Position numbers and translations under genes: made by a program
Assembly (NCBI RefSeq): GCF_009931695.1
Contig: NZ_CP048000.1
Coordinates: 990,501-1,054,500 of the forward strand
Length of the DNA: 64,000 bases
Direction: 5' to 3'
Source of the DNA: Anaerocolumna sedimenticola
Lineage (GTDB): Bacteria > Bacillota > Clostridia > Lachnospirales > Lachnospiraceae
Part shown: in pieces, positions 1 to 9,791 of the stretch
Layout of the letters: every line of letters starts with the position of its first letter
Position numbering within the stretch: position 1 is the first letter of the stretch
The notes under the pieces: model-generated
Database searches by the model: none
Told to the model about the DNA's origin: nothing
Seen by the model: the letters and a program-made list of their open reading frames with translations, nothing else

Positions 1-66
1 TTTCAATATGAGCAGAACCCCTGCTATTATTAATATTGCCAATATATTTTTGCCCTTTTTATTCAT
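1..66 (-). CDS. N-terminus of a small membrane or exported protein (cut by window edge)
   Basis: Reading the minus strand from the ATG at 66-64 gives 22 residues up to the window edge: a short basic start (MNKKGKN) followed by an uninterrupted hydrophobic run, as in a signal anchor or signal peptide. An AAGGAG ribosome site lies at 76-81, nine bases upstream of the ATG, which supports a real start. Nothing of the mature protein is visible, so no family can be named. Confidence 0.5.
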   Translation of the reverse strand, partial: MNKKGKNILAILIIAGVLLILK

Positions 67-202
67 TCCGCTATTCTCCTTCAGCTCCTTAATTACCAGT
101 TTACATAACATGTTAACATAATAGTATTGTAGCATTATCAGGGCCTATTGCAACCTGTAATAAATGTCAAAAATCGATGTACCTTTTTAACCATGTACCC
201 TA

Positions 203-231
203 TTGACAAAAATTTCTAATAGTGGTATATT
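203..231 (+). promoter_or_regulatory. Sigma-A type promoter for the DUF3796/XRE operon
   Basis: TTGACA at 203-208 and TATATT at 226-231 are separated by exactly 17 bases. The -10 hexamer lies inside the left arm of the palindrome at 220-260. Confidence 0.6.
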
Positions 232-260
232 TATAACAATATGTTAGAAATATACCACTA
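220..260. promoter_or_regulatory. 41-bp near-perfect palindrome, probable operator
   Basis: The dyad is centred on base 240. Bases 220-232 pair with 248-260 without error, 233/247 is the only mismatch, and 234-238 pair with 242-246. It covers the -10 box and the expected transcription start and ends just before the GGGAGG ribosome site. The natural candidate binder is the XRE protein encoded at 623-832, which would make the operon self-regulated. That link is inference. Confidence 0.6.
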
Positions 261-275
261 CTAGGGAGGTAATTA

Positions 276-617
276 ATGATGAAAATTAATAAATTAGGTT
301 TTTTATCGTGTCTGGCACTGCTGGGTATTTTAGGACTATTTGAGGAACACCGCGGTATGATGGGATTCTTTGGATTCGCTTATTATATCCGATATTTCTT
401 TGTAATACCGGATGAGATGTTCCTGCTGAATGTGCGGCAAGCGGCATGCATTGGTTTTTTTACCGGAAGCGCCGTTACCAGTCTTGCAATCATCATTCGA
501 ATTCTATTTCCAGCTATTTTAACAAGCAACATGGCTCTGGCGTCATGTTACATTGTATCCATGTTCATCTTTACTTTGGTGCTCACATCACTTGAGATAA
601 AAGAGCAACGGGGGTGA
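276..617 (+). CDS. DUF3796-family small membrane protein
   Basis: A 113-residue protein with about three hydrophobic segments (roughly residues 5-22, 55-78 and 82-106) and the [16 protein letters not shown] stretch near residues 31-48 that I recognise from DUF3796 proteins. Members are usually encoded next to a small XRE regulator, as here. A GGGAGG ribosome site precedes two consecutive ATG codons at 276 and 279. The stop codon overlaps a possible GTG of the next gene, so the two are cotranscribed and probably translationally coupled. The biochemical function of the family is unknown; location in the membrane is inferred from hydrophobicity. Confidence 0.65.
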   Translation: MMKINKLGFLSCLALLGILGLFEEHRGMMGFFGFAYYIRYFFVIPDEMFLLNVRQAACIGFFTGSAVTSLAIIIRILFPAILTSNMALASCYIVSMFIFTLVLTSLEIKEQRG

Positions 618-622
618 ATAAC

Positions 623-832
623 ATGGCCTTGATTACAAAAATGCGCGAATATAGAGCAAGACATAACATAACACAGGATGAACTCGCCGCACTTGTTGGA
701 GTGCGTCGGGAAACTATCATTAATCTGGAGAAAGGCCGCTATAATCCATCTCTAAAGCTCGCCATGGATATTGCCCATGTTTTCTCCTGCACAGTAGAAG
801 ATTTATTTTCATTCAGTGAGGAGGTAAAATAA
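623..832 (+). CDS. Small XRE-family helix-turn-helix regulator
   Basis: A 69-residue protein that is essentially a single lambda-repressor-like HTH domain (residues about 8-62, with [20 protein letters not shown] as the helix-turn-helix core), like the YgzD/YozG group of compact regulators. A GTG at 614 would add three residues, but the GGGGG ribosome site at 610-614 is correctly spaced for the ATG at 623, so that start is chosen. It is the second gene of the operon after the DUF3796 protein and the likely ligand of the palindrome at 220-260. Confidence 0.8.
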   Translation: MALITKMREYRARHNITQDELAALVGVRRETIINLEKGRYNPSLKLAMDIAHVFSCTVEDLFSFSEEVK

Positions 833-972
833 TGAGACGCTTTATAAGGCTTTGCGGAAAGGTAAAATATCTGGGGCTTTTGGGGCTGCCCGGCCTATTT
901 CTCAAGTACAGATTGTTTGATGTTCTCTGGCTATTCTATAATAGTAAGGTTAATCCACCTCATGTCACATAG
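832..972 (+). CDS. 46-residue hydrophobic protein, third gene of the operon
   Basis: The ATG at 832 shares its A with the TAA of the XRE gene, and GAGGT at 821-825 is well placed, so translation is plausible. The product begins with basic residues and then has a KYLGLLGLPGLFLKY stretch resembling the beginning of DUF3796-type membrane proteins, but it stops after 46 codons. It may be a genuine small protein or the surviving N-terminus of a longer third gene. I cannot decide from sequence alone. Confidence 0.45.
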   Translation: MRRFIRLCGKVKYLGLLGLPGLFLKYRLFDVLWLFYNSKVNPPHVT

Positions 973-982
973 TTTCCTTACG

Positions 983-1029
983 AAAAGCACCTCATTTCCC
1001 AAAAAATTTATGGAAAATGAGGTGTTTTT
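983..1029 (+). terminator. Rho-independent terminator
   Basis: CACCTCATTT at 988-997 pairs with AAATGAGGTG near 1015-1024 and is followed by TTTTT. It closes the DUF3796/XRE operon. A run of A on the other side could let it also serve the converging mmsB transcript. Confidence 0.75.
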
Positions 1030-1122
1030 CGAATTCTGTTTGTCTTATGAGGTAAATATGTAATTTATCCTTGTGATTTCTCGTCTTACATCATATAGTA
1101 GTTATTTTATCTTTATTAAAAT

Positions 1123-2298
1123 TTATTCAGCTGAAGATTTTGATTTGTTATAAACATCAAAGGCAACTGCTCCCAAAAGTACCATACCTTTAATTGCCTG
1201 TTGCCAGTCAATACCAACACCCAATATAGACATACCATTGTTAAGAACACCCATAAACAAAGCACCAATGATAGCTCCTACGATTTTACCGATCCCGCCG
1301 GAAGCGGAAGCTCCACCGATGAAGCAGGCAGCTATGGCATCAAGTTCAAAGTTAGTTCCCGCCTTTGGTGTAGCTGCATTAAGACGTCCGGCAACAACCA
1401 ATCCTGCAAGTGCAGCCAGAATCCCCATATTAATAAAAACAAAGAACTTAACATGTTTTATTTTAATACCGGATAATCTTGCAGCTTTTTCATTACCACC
1501 AAGAGCATATATGTGACGTCCTAAAATAGTTTTCTGTGTAACGAAAGAATATATGGCAATTAAGCTGGCAATTAATATAAGGACTAACGGAATACCTTTA
1601 TATGCAGCCAAACTATAGGTGAGAAGATTAATAGAAATAATTACAACTGCTATCTTGGTAACTGTAAAACTAAACGGCAATACTTCGAAATTATACTTTT
1701 TCTTGTTTTTCACTCTCTTTAACTCCGTATAGATAAAAAGCAGGGAGAGTGCGATACCAATTCCTATTGCAATTAAGTTTAAATTCCCTAATTTAATGCT
1801 TTCCGGCAGGAAACCGTTCGCCATGACCTGAAAAGATTCCGCAAAAGGTGATAATGTCTGTCCCTTTAGGATAACCATTGTCAATCCTCTGAATACAAGC
1901 ATACCTGCAAGGGTAACAATAAATGCAGGCATTCTTATATAAGCGATCCAGAAGCCCTGCCAAGCGCCAACAAGAGCTCCAATTATAAGGCAAAGAGGTA
2001 CTGCAATGATAACCGGCATTTTAAAATTCACCATAAATACGGCCGCGATTGCACCTATAAATGCCGCAACGGAACCCACCGACAAATCCACATTACCGGT
2101 TAATATAACTAACAGCATACCAACCGCTAAGATTAATACATAACTGTTTTGTAGAATAATATTTGTTATATTTAATGGCATGAAAAGAATTCCGCCTGTC
2201 AGAATCTGAAACAGAATCATGATCACAATAAGAGCCAAAACCATGGCATATTCACGTATATTATTTTTAATAATTGTTTTAATATTTGTTAAATTCAT
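1123..2298 (-). CDS. mmsB: Monosaccharide ABC transporter permease (MmsB/GguB/XylH type)
   Basis: A 391-residue polytopic inner-membrane protein of the CUT2 sugar permease family. Many hydrophobic segments run through the whole length, with the family hallmarks [16 protein letters not shown] near residue 68, a long cytoplasmic stretch with [19 protein letters not shown] near residue 190, and the C-terminal [10 protein letters not shown] and [12 protein letters not shown] segments. The length near 390 matches the xylose/multiple-monosaccharide permeases rather than the roughly 320-residue RbsC. It overlaps the upstream ATPase gene by four bases (ATGA), the usual arrangement for a transporter complex. 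The substrate is probably a pentose or hexose; the sequence does not say which. Confidence 0.88.
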   Translation of the reverse strand: MNLTNIKTIIKNNIREYAMVLALIVIMILFQILTGGILFMPLNITNIILQNSYVLILAVGMLLVILTGNVDLSVGSVAAFIGAIAAVFMVNFKMPVIIAVPLCLIIGALVGAWQGFWIAYIRMPAFIVTLAGMLVFRGLTMVILKGQTLSPFAESFQVMANGFLPESIKLGNLNLIAIGIGIALSLLFIYTELKRVKNKKKYNFEVLPFSFTVTKIAVVIISINLLTYSLAAYKGIPLVLILIASLIAIYSFVTQKTILGRHIYALGGNEKAARLSGIKIKHVKFFVFINMGILAALAGLVVAGRLNAATPKAGTNFELDAIAACFIGGASASGGIGKIVGAIIGALFMGVLNNGMSILGVGIDWQQAIKGMVLLGAVAFDVYNKSKSSAE

Positions 2299-3836
2299 TT
2301 CTTTACCTCCTTGTTATGACGCATGATACATCTCATAATACTTTCCTGTGAGGCTTCTCCTCTTGTTAATTCTCCTGCGATCTCACCTTCATTAACAACA
2401 TAAATCCTATCACACATTCCCAGCAATTCAGGCATTTCAGAGGAAATAAAAATGATGGATTTTCCTTCATCAGCCAACTGATTAATGATGGTATAAATTT
2501 CGTATTTAGCGCCTACATCAATACCTCTGGTGGGTTCATCCAGGATCAGGATATCTGGATCTGTAAAAATCCATTTACTTAAAACAACTTTTTGCTGATT
2601 TCCTCCGCTTAAGTTTCCTGTTCTGTGTAATATACTGGAGGATTTAATGTGGAACTTTTTACGGTAATCCTCAGATACCAATATCTCTTCATGAGGATTT
2701 ATAACACTTTGTTTACTTATTTTCTTCAAATTAGAAAGTGATACATTATTTTTGATACTATCAATTAATATCAGACCATAATTCTTTCTGTCTTCCGTTA
2801 CATATGCAATACCACTGTCGATTGCTTTACTGACTGTATCTAAATTTGTATCTTTGCCATTTATTTTTAGGTTTCCGGAAATTTTCTGTCCATAAGATTT
2901 TCCAAAAATACTCATAGCCAGCTCGGTGCGTCCTGCACCCATAAGTCCCGCAAAACCAACGATTTCGCCTCGTTTTACATTAAAATTCACCTGATTAATT
3001 ACAACCCTGTCTGCGTTTTGCGGATGGTATACCGTCCAATCTTTAACATCCAGAACAACTCCGCCTATTTTAGGTTCTCTGTGGGGGTAACGATTTTCCA
3101 AATCGCGGCCAACCATACCCTTGATAATAATATCTTCCGTTATTTCGTCCTTACCTTTTGTTAAAGTTTGTATTGACTTACCGTCACGGATCACAGTAAT
3201 TTCGTCTGCAACTAAATTTACTTCATTTAATTTGTGGGAAATGATAATAGAAGTAACTCCGTGGTCTTTCAATTCCAAAAGTAATTTTAATAAATTTTCA
3301 CTGTCATCATCATTCAGTGCTGCTGTAGGTTCATCAAGGATTAAAAGCTTAACATCCTTTGCAAGTGCTCTTGTTATTTCCACCAACTGCTGTTTTCCAA
3401 CCCCGATATTTGCTACCAAGGTATTTGGATTTTCTGTTAACCTTACTTTTTCCAAAAGCCCTTTTGTATTGTGTATGGTTTTATCCCAATCAATAACACC
3501 GGCCTTAGCCTGCTCATTGCCCAGAAAAACATTTTCAGCAATAGAAAGGTAAGGTATCAGGGCAAGTTCCTGGTGTATGATTACAATCCCTTTCTTCTCA
3601 CTATCCTTAATTGATTTAAAATTACAAACAGTACCCTCAAATAATATTTCACCGGAATAAGAGCCATGGGGATAAACCCCGCTTAATACGTTCATCAGGG
3701 TAGATTTACCGGCTCCATTTTCTCCTACCAGTGCATGGATTTGTCCTTTTTTAACCCTAAGGTTTACATTATCCAGTGCCTTTAAGCTGGAAAATGTTTT
3801 TGTAATTCCCTTCATTTCCAATAAAAAATCAGACAT
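2295..3836 (-). CDS. mmsA: Monosaccharide ABC transporter ATP-binding protein with two ABC domains
   Basis: A 513-residue tandem ATPase energising CUT2 sugar uptake. The first domain has Walker [10 protein letters not shown] at residues 38-46, a VGKQQLVEI signature and Walker [12 protein letters not shown]. The second has the relaxed P-loop GLMGAGRTE typical of the family, an LSGGNQQKV signature and [12 protein letters not shown]. The glycine-lysine version of the first signature matches MmsA/XylG proteins more than RbsA. It is cotranscribed with the binding protein upstream (3964-5030) and the permease downstream. All catalytic motifs expected for the family are present. Confidence 0.9.
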   Translation of the reverse strand: MSDFLLEMKGITKTFSSLKALDNVNLRVKKGQIHALVGENGAGKSTLMNVLSGVYPHGSYSGEILFEGTVCNFKSIKDSEKKGIVIIHQELALIPYLSIAENVFLGNEQAKAGVIDWDKTIHNTKGLLEKVRLTENPNTLVANIGVGKQQLVEITRALAKDVKLLILDEPTAALNDDDSENLLKLLLELKDHGVTSIIISHKLNEVNLVADEITVIRDGKSIQTLTKGKDEITEDIIIKGMVGRDLENRYPHREPKIGGVVLDVKDWTVYHPQNADRVVINQVNFNVKRGEIVGFAGLMGAGRTELAMSIFGKSYGQKISGNLKINGKDTNLDTVSKAIDSGIAYVTEDRKNYGLILIDSIKNNVSLSNLKKISKQSVINPHEEILVSEDYRKKFHIKSSSILHRTGNLSGGNQQKVVLSKWIFTDPDILILDEPTRGIDVGAKYEIYTIINQLADEGKSIIFISSEMPELLGMCDRIYVVNEGEIAGELTRGEASQESIMRCIMRHNKEVKK

Positions 3837-3963
3837 AATTTTGGCTCCTTATAAGAAAATTGTGCAGGTCCTTGCAGAAGTAAAGTATTAATTTCAGCTC
3901 TGCTGCAAGAGCCTGCACAGAATGAATAAACCTGTTTACCGAGGCTTTTTCTATGCTTCTTTA

Positions 3964-5030
3964 TTACTGTAATTCTGTTTCTTTATAATAACCGGAGTCG
4001 ATTAATGCCTCTTTGTAGTTCGTTTTATCAACTGCTACCGGGTCACAAAGATAGGACGGAACAATTTTCTTGCCGTTTTCATAAGTCTCTGTATCGTTTA
4101 CTTCCGGCTCTGATCCGTTAAATATGGCATCAACCATTTTTACACATTTCTCAGCAAGCACTCTTGTATCTTTAAATATAGTAGAATATTGTTCTCCCGC
4201 GATGATGGATTTTACAGACGAATCTCGGCATCCTGTCCGGAAACAATCGGCATCGGCATATCGCCTGAACCATAACCGATACTCTTTAATGAGGATAAAA
4301 CACCAATGGATATGCCGTCATATGGTGATAAAACTGCATCTACTCTTTCGGATGTATAAAAAGCACTTAAGATATTATCCATTCTGGCCTGTGCGGTTGC
4401 TCCATCCCAACGAAGTGTGGAAACTTTATCCATTCCGGTCTGTCCGCTCTTAACAACTAATTTGCCCTGATCGATATAAGGCTGAAGCACTGACATAGCA
4501 CCGTCATAGAAGAAATATGCATTGTTATCATCAGGTGATCCACCGAATAATTCAATATTAAAAGGTCCTGCCTGATTTGCAAGATCAAGTCCCTTTACGA
4601 TTGATTCAGCCTGTAAAACTCCAACCTTAAAGTTATCAAAGGTTGCGTAATAAGAAACATTTTCTGTATCCCTTATTAATCTATCATAAGCAATAACTTT
4701 AATTCCGGCATCCCCTGCTTTCTTTAATACATCTGTTAATGCCTTTCCGTCAATGGAAGCTACAACAAGGACTTTGGCTCCCTTTGATATCATGTTTTCT
4801 ATTTGAGCTACCTGATTATCAATGTTGTCTTCCCCATATTGAAGATCAACCTTATAACCTTTTTCCTCCAGCTGTTTCTTCATGTTGTCCCCGTCTTGAA
4901 TCCAGCGCTGTGATGATTTCGTCGGCATTGCAACACCAACTAATTTGTCATTGCTGCCCTGTGCGCATCCGGTAAGTGAAAAAAGCATTAAACTTGCCAA
5001 ACCTAGTGCAATCCATTTTTTTAGTTTCAT
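3964..5030 (-). pseudogene. chvE: Sugar-binding lipoprotein of the transporter (ChvE type), single-base frameshift
   Basis: The product starts with a lipoprotein signal (MKLKK, hydrophobic core, LTGC lipobox at about residues 19-22), so it would be membrane-anchored outside the cell. It continues as a periplasmic-binding-protein fold with [17 protein letters not shown] and [15 protein letters not shown], typical of ChvE-like receptors. The frame stops at 4212 after VSGQDAEI, but the next frame resumes at once with the expected C-terminal part ending at 3964. Restoring one base near 4220 (a C on the coding strand, giving ATT CCG TCT) yields one 355-residue protein of normal size. Either a true mutation or a consensus error; see the frameshift finding. 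Confidence 0.85.
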
Positions 5031-5120
5031 AAATTATCCTCTCCTTTTTATAATATAGTTTTGCTGGTTTCGAAAAATCATAAAAAACAAACAATATAAA
5101 AAGAATTATTTACGTTTATG

Positions 5121-5292
5121 TTCGTTTTATTACGTTTCCGTGATTGAATCATATCATATCTTCAGAACCTTGTCAATATAATTACTAATCAATTAAAAAT
5201 TTAACACTTTTATTTATACATTCTGCCCAATTGATTTGTTTTTTTTATTTTATGGCGAAACATTTTGTTGTTTGTTTGTTTTCGTTTTATTA
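5121..5292. promoter_or_regulatory. Two direct copies of TTCGTTTTATTA between divergent sugar operons
   Basis: Identical 12-mers lie at 5121-5132 and 5281-5292, 160 bp apart, in the 402-bp region between chvE and the DeoR gene. T/G-rich direct repeats of this sort are common operators of DeoR-family repressors. The second copy ends 14 bp before the -35 box of the DeoR promoter, the first lies about 90 bp upstream of chvE. Assignment to the DeoR protein is inference. Confidence 0.4.
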
Positions 5293-5306
5293 TTCTTTTA
5301 TTAATA

Positions 5307-5335
5307 TTGCTTTTCTGATATGAATGGTTTATACT
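5307..5335 (+). promoter_or_regulatory. Putative promoter for the DeoR/ATPase operon
   Basis: TTGCTT at 5307-5312, 17-base spacer, TATACT at 5330-5335, about 100 bp upstream of the DeoR start codon. Confidence 0.4.
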
Positions 5336-5432
5336 TGGAATAAGTACTAGTTTGTATAACCATAAATATTTTTAAAACAATATAATAGTAAATTAGCAGA
5401 AATTATCCCTCTATTATAAGGAAGTGTAATCT

Positions 5433-6215
5433 ATGTTTGCGATTGAGCGAATTCGTATCATTAAAAATTACATTATAAATAATCAGCAGGCCGAAGTCAG
5501 TACATTAAGCTCAATGCTTAATGTCTCTGAAGTGACGATTCGCAGGGATCTTGAAAAATTAGAATCTGAAGGCTTTCTTACCAGAACTCACGGGGGTGCA
5601 GTTCTGAATAAGATAGAAGAAAATATTATTTCAACAACAGAAGAGTATAACTTAACAGATTATCAGGAAATCGCAGAAATAGCTGTTCAGCTGATTAAAG
5701 ACGGTGATATCATTATGTTAACCAGCGGTATCATTAATCTGTATATAGCTAAAAAGCTGGGCACAAAGAATAATATTACCATTTTAACAAACGATATTAC
5801 TATCGCAATGGAGCTTTCCACCAATAAATCCGTTAAAGTTGTCCTATTGGGCGGTGATATGGATTTTCGCTATAATGCCGTATTTGGGACCTTAACCAAT
5901 AACAATTTAAAGCAGTTTTTCGTAACAAAGCTTTTTATTGAAATTGACGGTATTTCAAGTGATTTGGATTTAACTGTATCCAGTATTGACATGGCATCAC
6001 TCATTCAGGAGGCAGCAATTAATGCCAGTCAGAAAATACTTTTACTTACGGCAGATGCATTCGAGAAAAATTCTTTTTACCGTGTGGGAAAAGCCAACCA
6101 GATAGCTGACCGGTTAATTACAAATTCCCGCATTAAAGATACTTATAAAAATATACTATTTAACAGTAATATACAGTTATTTACATCTATAGATGCGTTT
6201 GAAGGAAAAGTATAA
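5433..6215 (+). CDS. DeoR-family transcriptional repressor
   Basis: A 260-residue protein with the DeoR winged HTH at residues about 18-53 (VSTLSSMLNVSEVTIRRDLE followed by GFLTRTHGGAV) and a C-terminal DeoRC sugar-phosphate sensor domain containing the ITILTNDITIAMEL and VVLLGGDMDFRYNAVFG motifs. Family members repress sugar genes until a phosphorylated sugar binds. The start is preceded by AAGGAAG. It is divergent from chvE-mmsA-mmsB and directly upstream of a second sugar ATPase, so one or both transporters are the expected targets. The 12-bp direct repeats at 5121 and 5281 are candidate operators. Confidence 0.85.
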   Translation: MFAIERIRIIKNYIINNQQAEVSTLSSMLNVSEVTIRRDLEKLESEGFLTRTHGGAVLNKIEENIISTTEEYNLTDYQEIAEIAVQLIKDGDIIMLTSGIINLYIAKKLGTKNNITILTNDITIAMELSTNKSVKVVLLGGDMDFRYNAVFGTLTNNNLKQFFVTKLFIEIDGISSDLDLTVSSIDMASLIQEAAINASQKILLLTADAFEKNSFYRVGKANQIADRLITNSRIKDTYKNILFNSNIQLFTSIDAFEGKV

Positions 6216-6263
6216 TCTATACCAAAATTATACATGTAATAGAATTCTGGCGGAGGTCACATT

Positions 6264-7757
6264 ATGAGCACACCGGCATTGCTATTGAAAGATATAGACA
6301 AATATATGAGTGAAGATTTTTCACTAAGCAGTATTAATCTGGACTTATTTTACGGAGAAGTTCATGCTTTAATCGGAGAAAACGGTTCAGGAAAATCAAT
6401 GATAATTAATGTGATAAACGGGATTTTTAAGATGGACAGCGGCCATATTTATCTGGATGGGCAGGAAATCAATGTTAACTCCGTCTATGAAGCAAAGAAA
6501 ATCGGAATACATTCCGTTCTTCAGGAAATGGCTTTATATCCCAACCTCACCATAGCTGAAAATGTATATGCGGATAAGCTGCCGTACAAGAATAGTTTGT
6601 TACATTGGATTGATTTTGACCGGTTATTTTATAATTGCAAGGAATTATTTACTTCACTGAATATCAATTTAAATCCGGATGCTCTGCTTGGTACACTTGG
6701 CTTTGCCCAAAAGCATCTGATTGAAATGATTAAGGCATATATTTCTGATGCAAAAATTATAATTTTTGATGAACCGTCTTCAACTTTCTCACCGCTGGAA
6801 AAAGAAATTCTGTTTCGTATCATAACAGAGTTGAAATCTAAGAACAAGGCAATCATATACATCACACATTCACTGGATGAAATTAAAAAAATTGCAGACC
6901 GTGTTACGGTTACATATAAAGGTAAAGTAGTAGGCACAAGGAATGTGAAAGAAATTTCTACGGATGAAATTATTAAATTAATGGCTATGTCGAAACCCCA
7001 TAAACGTTATCCGAAACTCGATCTTCCCATTGGCAGGACTGTTCTTTCCGTTAAAAACTTATCCTTCAGTACGGTTTTATCAGATATTAATTTTGAATTA
7101 AACAAGTCGGAAATACTGGGTGTCACCGGTCTCGTCGGTTCAGGCCGCTCCCTTCTCGCCAAATGTATCTTTGGTGTCAATCGGCCCACAGCCGGCAGTA
7201 TTGAAGTAAATGGCAGACCGGTAACCATCAGGGAACCTTTTGATGCTATTAAAGAAGGAATTGCATTATTACCTGAGGACCGCATAAACAGTTCTGTTTT
7301 TGGAAGTCTGAATCTTCAGAATAATGTGTCCGTATCTTCTCTTAAAAGGTTTGTACAGCACATGATAATTGATCCCTATATCCTTAGAGATGTATCTGGT
7401 TCCTATGTGGAAAAACTAAGCATTAAACCAGGTAACGCAGACGATATGATTAATACCTACAGCGGAGGAAACCAGCAAAAGATGGCTGTAGCAAGATGGA
7501 TGATGAGCCGCCTGAAGATATATATTATGGACGAACCTACACGGGGTGTAGACATTGCCTCTAAAACAGATATCTATAATTGCATGGTGGATCTGGTAAG
7601 AAAAGGCGCCTCAATCGTATTTATCTCCTCCGATATTGATGAAATTATGGGAATGTGCGATCGAATTTTAGTTTTGAATTCCGGCAGGCTTGTATGCGAT
7701 ATACCAAAAACCCAGGCAACAAAAGAGGAAATATTAATGTATGCAGCGAAAGAATAA
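6264..7757 (+). CDS. Orphan sugar ABC transporter ATP-binding protein (two ABC domains)
   Basis: A 497-residue tandem ATPase of the RbsA/MmsA family. Domain one has Walker A GENGSGKS (about residues 38-45), a Q-loop VLQEM, Walker B IIIFDEPSS and the switch histidine in YITHSLDEI, but its signature is degenerate (LGFAQKHLIE instead of a GxQQ type). Domain two has GLVGSGRS, a clear YSGGNQQKM signature and IYIMDEPTRGVD. No permease or binding-protein gene follows: the next 270 bp are non-coding and the following genes point the other way. It may borrow the permease of the divergent mmsB operon, or be the remnant of a second transporter. A GGAGGT ribosome site precedes the ATG. Confidence 0.85.
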   Translation: MSTPALLLKDIDKYMSEDFSLSSINLDLFYGEVHALIGENGSGKSMIINVINGIFKMDSGHIYLDGQEINVNSVYEAKKIGIHSVLQEMALYPNLTIAENVYADKLPYKNSLLHWIDFDRLFYNCKELFTSLNINLNPDALLGTLGFAQKHLIEMIKAYISDAKIIIFDEPSSTFSPLEKEILFRIITELKSKNKAIIYITHSLDEIKKIADRVTVTYKGKVVGTRNVKEISTDEIIKLMAMSKPHKRYPKLDLPIGRTVLSVKNLSFSTVLSDINFELNKSEILGVTGLVGSGRSLLAKCIFGVNRPTAGSIEVNGRPVTIREPFDAIKEGIALLPEDRINSSVFGSLNLQNNVSVSSLKRFVQHMIIDPYILRDVSGSYVEKLSIKPGNADDMINTYSGGNQQKMAVARWMMSRLKIYIMDEPTRGVDIASKTDIYNCMVDLVRKGASIVFISSDIDEIMGMCDRILVLNSGRLVCDIPKTQATKEEILMYAAKE

Positions 7758-7852
7758 AAACAGGGCTATTGGATTTTATGTTTCTTGCTATAGTAATACA
7801 CCAGGATCTTTCATTGAATTCACCTCGAAAGCTTGGCAAAAGTTACACCTGA

Positions 7853-7933
7853 AACCGGAAGAAACACGCTTTGCGAGTTTCTCCGGTTCGCGTACACGTG
7901 GGAATTATTGCATGCAAGCTTGCTAATTCTCAC
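7853..7933. repeat. Pair of strong intergenic hairpins
   Basis: Hairpin one (7853-7888) pairs AACCGGA.GAAAC with GTTTCTCCGGTT and continues through CGC-TTT-GCG. Hairpin two (7898-7933) pairs GTGGGAATTA with TAATTCTCAC around the palindrome GCAAGCTTGC. Neither is followed by a T run, so they are not ordinary terminators. Possibly a degenerate mobile repeat; the rest of the 7758-8031 gap shows no gene. Confidence 0.5.
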
Positions 7934-7956
7934 TTTGCTTTCGCGTAAATAAAAGA

Positions 7957-8000
7957 AACCTCCAAACTAAGTCATTTCATTTTACATCAGTTTGGAGGTT
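7957..8000 (-). terminator. Terminator of the methyltransferase gene
   Basis: A perfect 12-bp stem (7957-7968 with 7989-8000). On the minus strand it is followed by TCTTTTATTT, so it ends transcripts coming from 8867. Confidence 0.65.
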
Positions 8001-8031
8001 AACCTAAAATTTTCTCATCTGCGTCTCGGTT

Positions 8032-8867
8032 TTATTTCTTTTTTAAAAAAATCCACCAATTCTTATCAAATCCATCCAAAAATATCTCTTCGCATCCATC
8101 CAATTCAAGCATCCATTGTCTTATCATCGGAACCATATTTTCAAATAAGTCAGCCGGATATCCCCAGTCCAGGTCAAGCTGAAACATATAATGGTTTATG
8201 GCAATCATTCCATCTTTTTTCAGAACCCTCAATAAGGTTTGCAAGAGACCTAAAAAGGGGCTTTGGCATGTTGCTCCAGTGTTTGTTCCTTAGTCTCTCT
8301 TTGCAATATTTCTATCATTTTAGGCAGTGTTTCCATCCAATCGGAATATATCGTATCGATACCCTCTCTATCACATAAAATCGCCTGTATTACATCGTTA
8401 GCAGCATGCTGGAAAGCAATAATATCAACATACTCTGTGCCCAGATGCTTTTCAATAAATGCTGCGTCATCTTCTATTACCCTCATATTCAGCTGTAAAT
8501 CTTTGGTTTTATTGAATAAACTTTGGTTTAAATTTTTATTCATATTAGCAGTAATGTATTGGCTGCCCGGATATGTACGGCTCGTAACCTGGGGAATCAT
8601 ATCCGCGTCACCGGTTGCTACTTCCAGAAGCTTCAAATCATCTCCGTGATAAATAGTTCTTAATACTTCCGCCCATCTGGCTCTAAAATATAATTCGTTC
8701 ATTACAGTAAAATTTGCTATAGGCTTTTCTAATAAATTCTTGAGCTGACTTGCTGCCTCTTCTTCTGTAATCTGATTGAATTCGTCAAGCTCTTTATTAT
8801 TTAGATAGAAATGTGCATTTTTAGTAATTAGGGGCAACCATTTTTCATAATTATCTAAGGGTTTCAT
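8032..8867 (-). pseudogene. Class I SAM-dependent methyltransferase-like protein, single-base frameshift
   Basis: The first 205 codons read a methyltransferase-like Rossmann domain: LKLLEVATGDADMIPQV near residue 79 corresponds to the glycine-rich SAM loop, and VDIIAFQHAANDVIQAIL follows the acidic end of a later strand. The frame closes right after AKAPF at a run of five T (coding strand; 8252-8256). The next frame continues [19 protein letters not shown], exactly what follows in such folds, to 8032. A sixth T restores a 278-residue protein. The substrate is unknown. It is monocistronic, with AGGAGG-like CTTAAGGAGGC upstream by inspection of the start region. Confidence 0.7.
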
Positions 8868-8978
8868 CTTAAGCCTCCTTGACTCTTTTTCGTTTTAGTT
8901 ACGAATCATTTACAATTATACCAGAGATTTATTTTACTGTATATATTATTTTCCATATTATAGCAGAGCCTTTTTCTC

Positions 8979-9033
8979 TTAGGGCAGTTTACCAGTGAAA
9001 GAACGAAGCGGACAGGTCCGCATCACTCCCTAA
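8979..9033. repeat. Structured inverted repeat in the intergenic gap
   Basis: TTAGGG (8979-8984) pairs with CCCTAA (9028-9033), AGTGA with TCACT, and GCGGAC (9008-9013) with GTCCGC (9016-9021). No T run follows on either strand. Its inner bases (GCTTCGTTC ... TCACTGGTA on the minus strand) reappear in the element at 19494-19661, suggesting a shared repeat family. Confidence 0.45.
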
Positions 9034-9063
9034 ATTTCTAACCTATATAGTATTGCTTTTCAT

Positions 9064-9791
9064 TTAATGAAATGCTTTCCAGAAAGATCCCTCCGTATGA
9101 ATGATACGGTTTATATCCTTAAATGGTATTTTAAATTCCGGAAAACCAGCGGCATAGGGTGCTATCGCTCCGCTGTCAAAATATATTACCAGACCGTCTT
9201 CACTAATATAAAAATATTGGTCTTTACTAATCGGGGCTTTACCGTCATAGAAATAAACCATACCGCCCTTGCTGTTTTCTTCCATTTGCTTAACTACAAT
9301 TTTATTTAACTTTGAAACATAATCACTGTCACTCTTAAATAAATCCTTTAACTGATAGAACTCTCCTGTTTTTGTATTAATGAAATAAAAAAATCTAAAC
9401 GGAGTTCCGTTTCAAAAATTATCTCACCCTTTTGGTTAATTACCTGGTTTTTGTTATTATTATAAACAACGGCTAATCCTTCTGAAAAATTTTCCCCACT
9501 TTCATAAATTGGCTGTATCACCATTTTACCTGTATTGTTAATATAACCGTACCTAACTTTTCCATCTGTTTGAACTGAGATTGGATATAAATCATTTGCT
9601 TTTACTGATTTTGTTGATTTATCTGTTTCTGCCAGCAAAACCCGCATATTAGCAGACTTCATCATATTTAAACTCCCTGCTGTATTTGGTGCATATGCTG
9701 CATCAACATTTTTGGCACAGCTGCTATACCCTGCCGCAATTATAATTCCTACCAGTGCAGCCTTTCTTATGTAATTCCTAAGTTGCTTCAT
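9064..9791 (-). pseudogene. WG-repeat/DUF3298-like secreted protein, single-base frameshift
   Basis: An N-terminal signal sequence (MKQLRNYIRKA plus hydrophobic core, possible lipoprotein cysteine at SSC) is followed by WG/KWG-type repeat sequence (YGYINNTGKMVIQPIYE, FSEGLAVVYNN). After KGEIIFE the frame slips: GTPFRFFYFINTKTGEFY in the next frame continues naturally and ends with a DUF3298-like C-terminus (YISEDGLVIYFDSG, IAPYAAGFPEFKIPF). Adding one A to the AAA at 9410-9412 (coding strand) gives one 242-residue protein. An extracellular sensory or binding role is typical for WG proteins but unproven here. Confidence 0.65.

Noticed and set aside
276-832. Toxin-antitoxin module (small membrane protein plus XRE protein)
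   Set aside because: The order and sizes would fit, but DUF3796 with a YgzD-like regulator is a known pair without toxin evidence, and nothing in the sequence points to toxicity.
3964-4161. A separate small gene of 65 codons after chvE
   Set aside because: Its sequence is the expected C-terminus of the binding protein in a shifted frame, continuous with it once one base is restored.
8252-8256. Programmed ribosomal frameshifting at homopolymer runs
   Set aside because: The runs are not in slippery heptamers with downstream structures, and seven unrelated genes show the same kind of break, so consensus errors are simpler.
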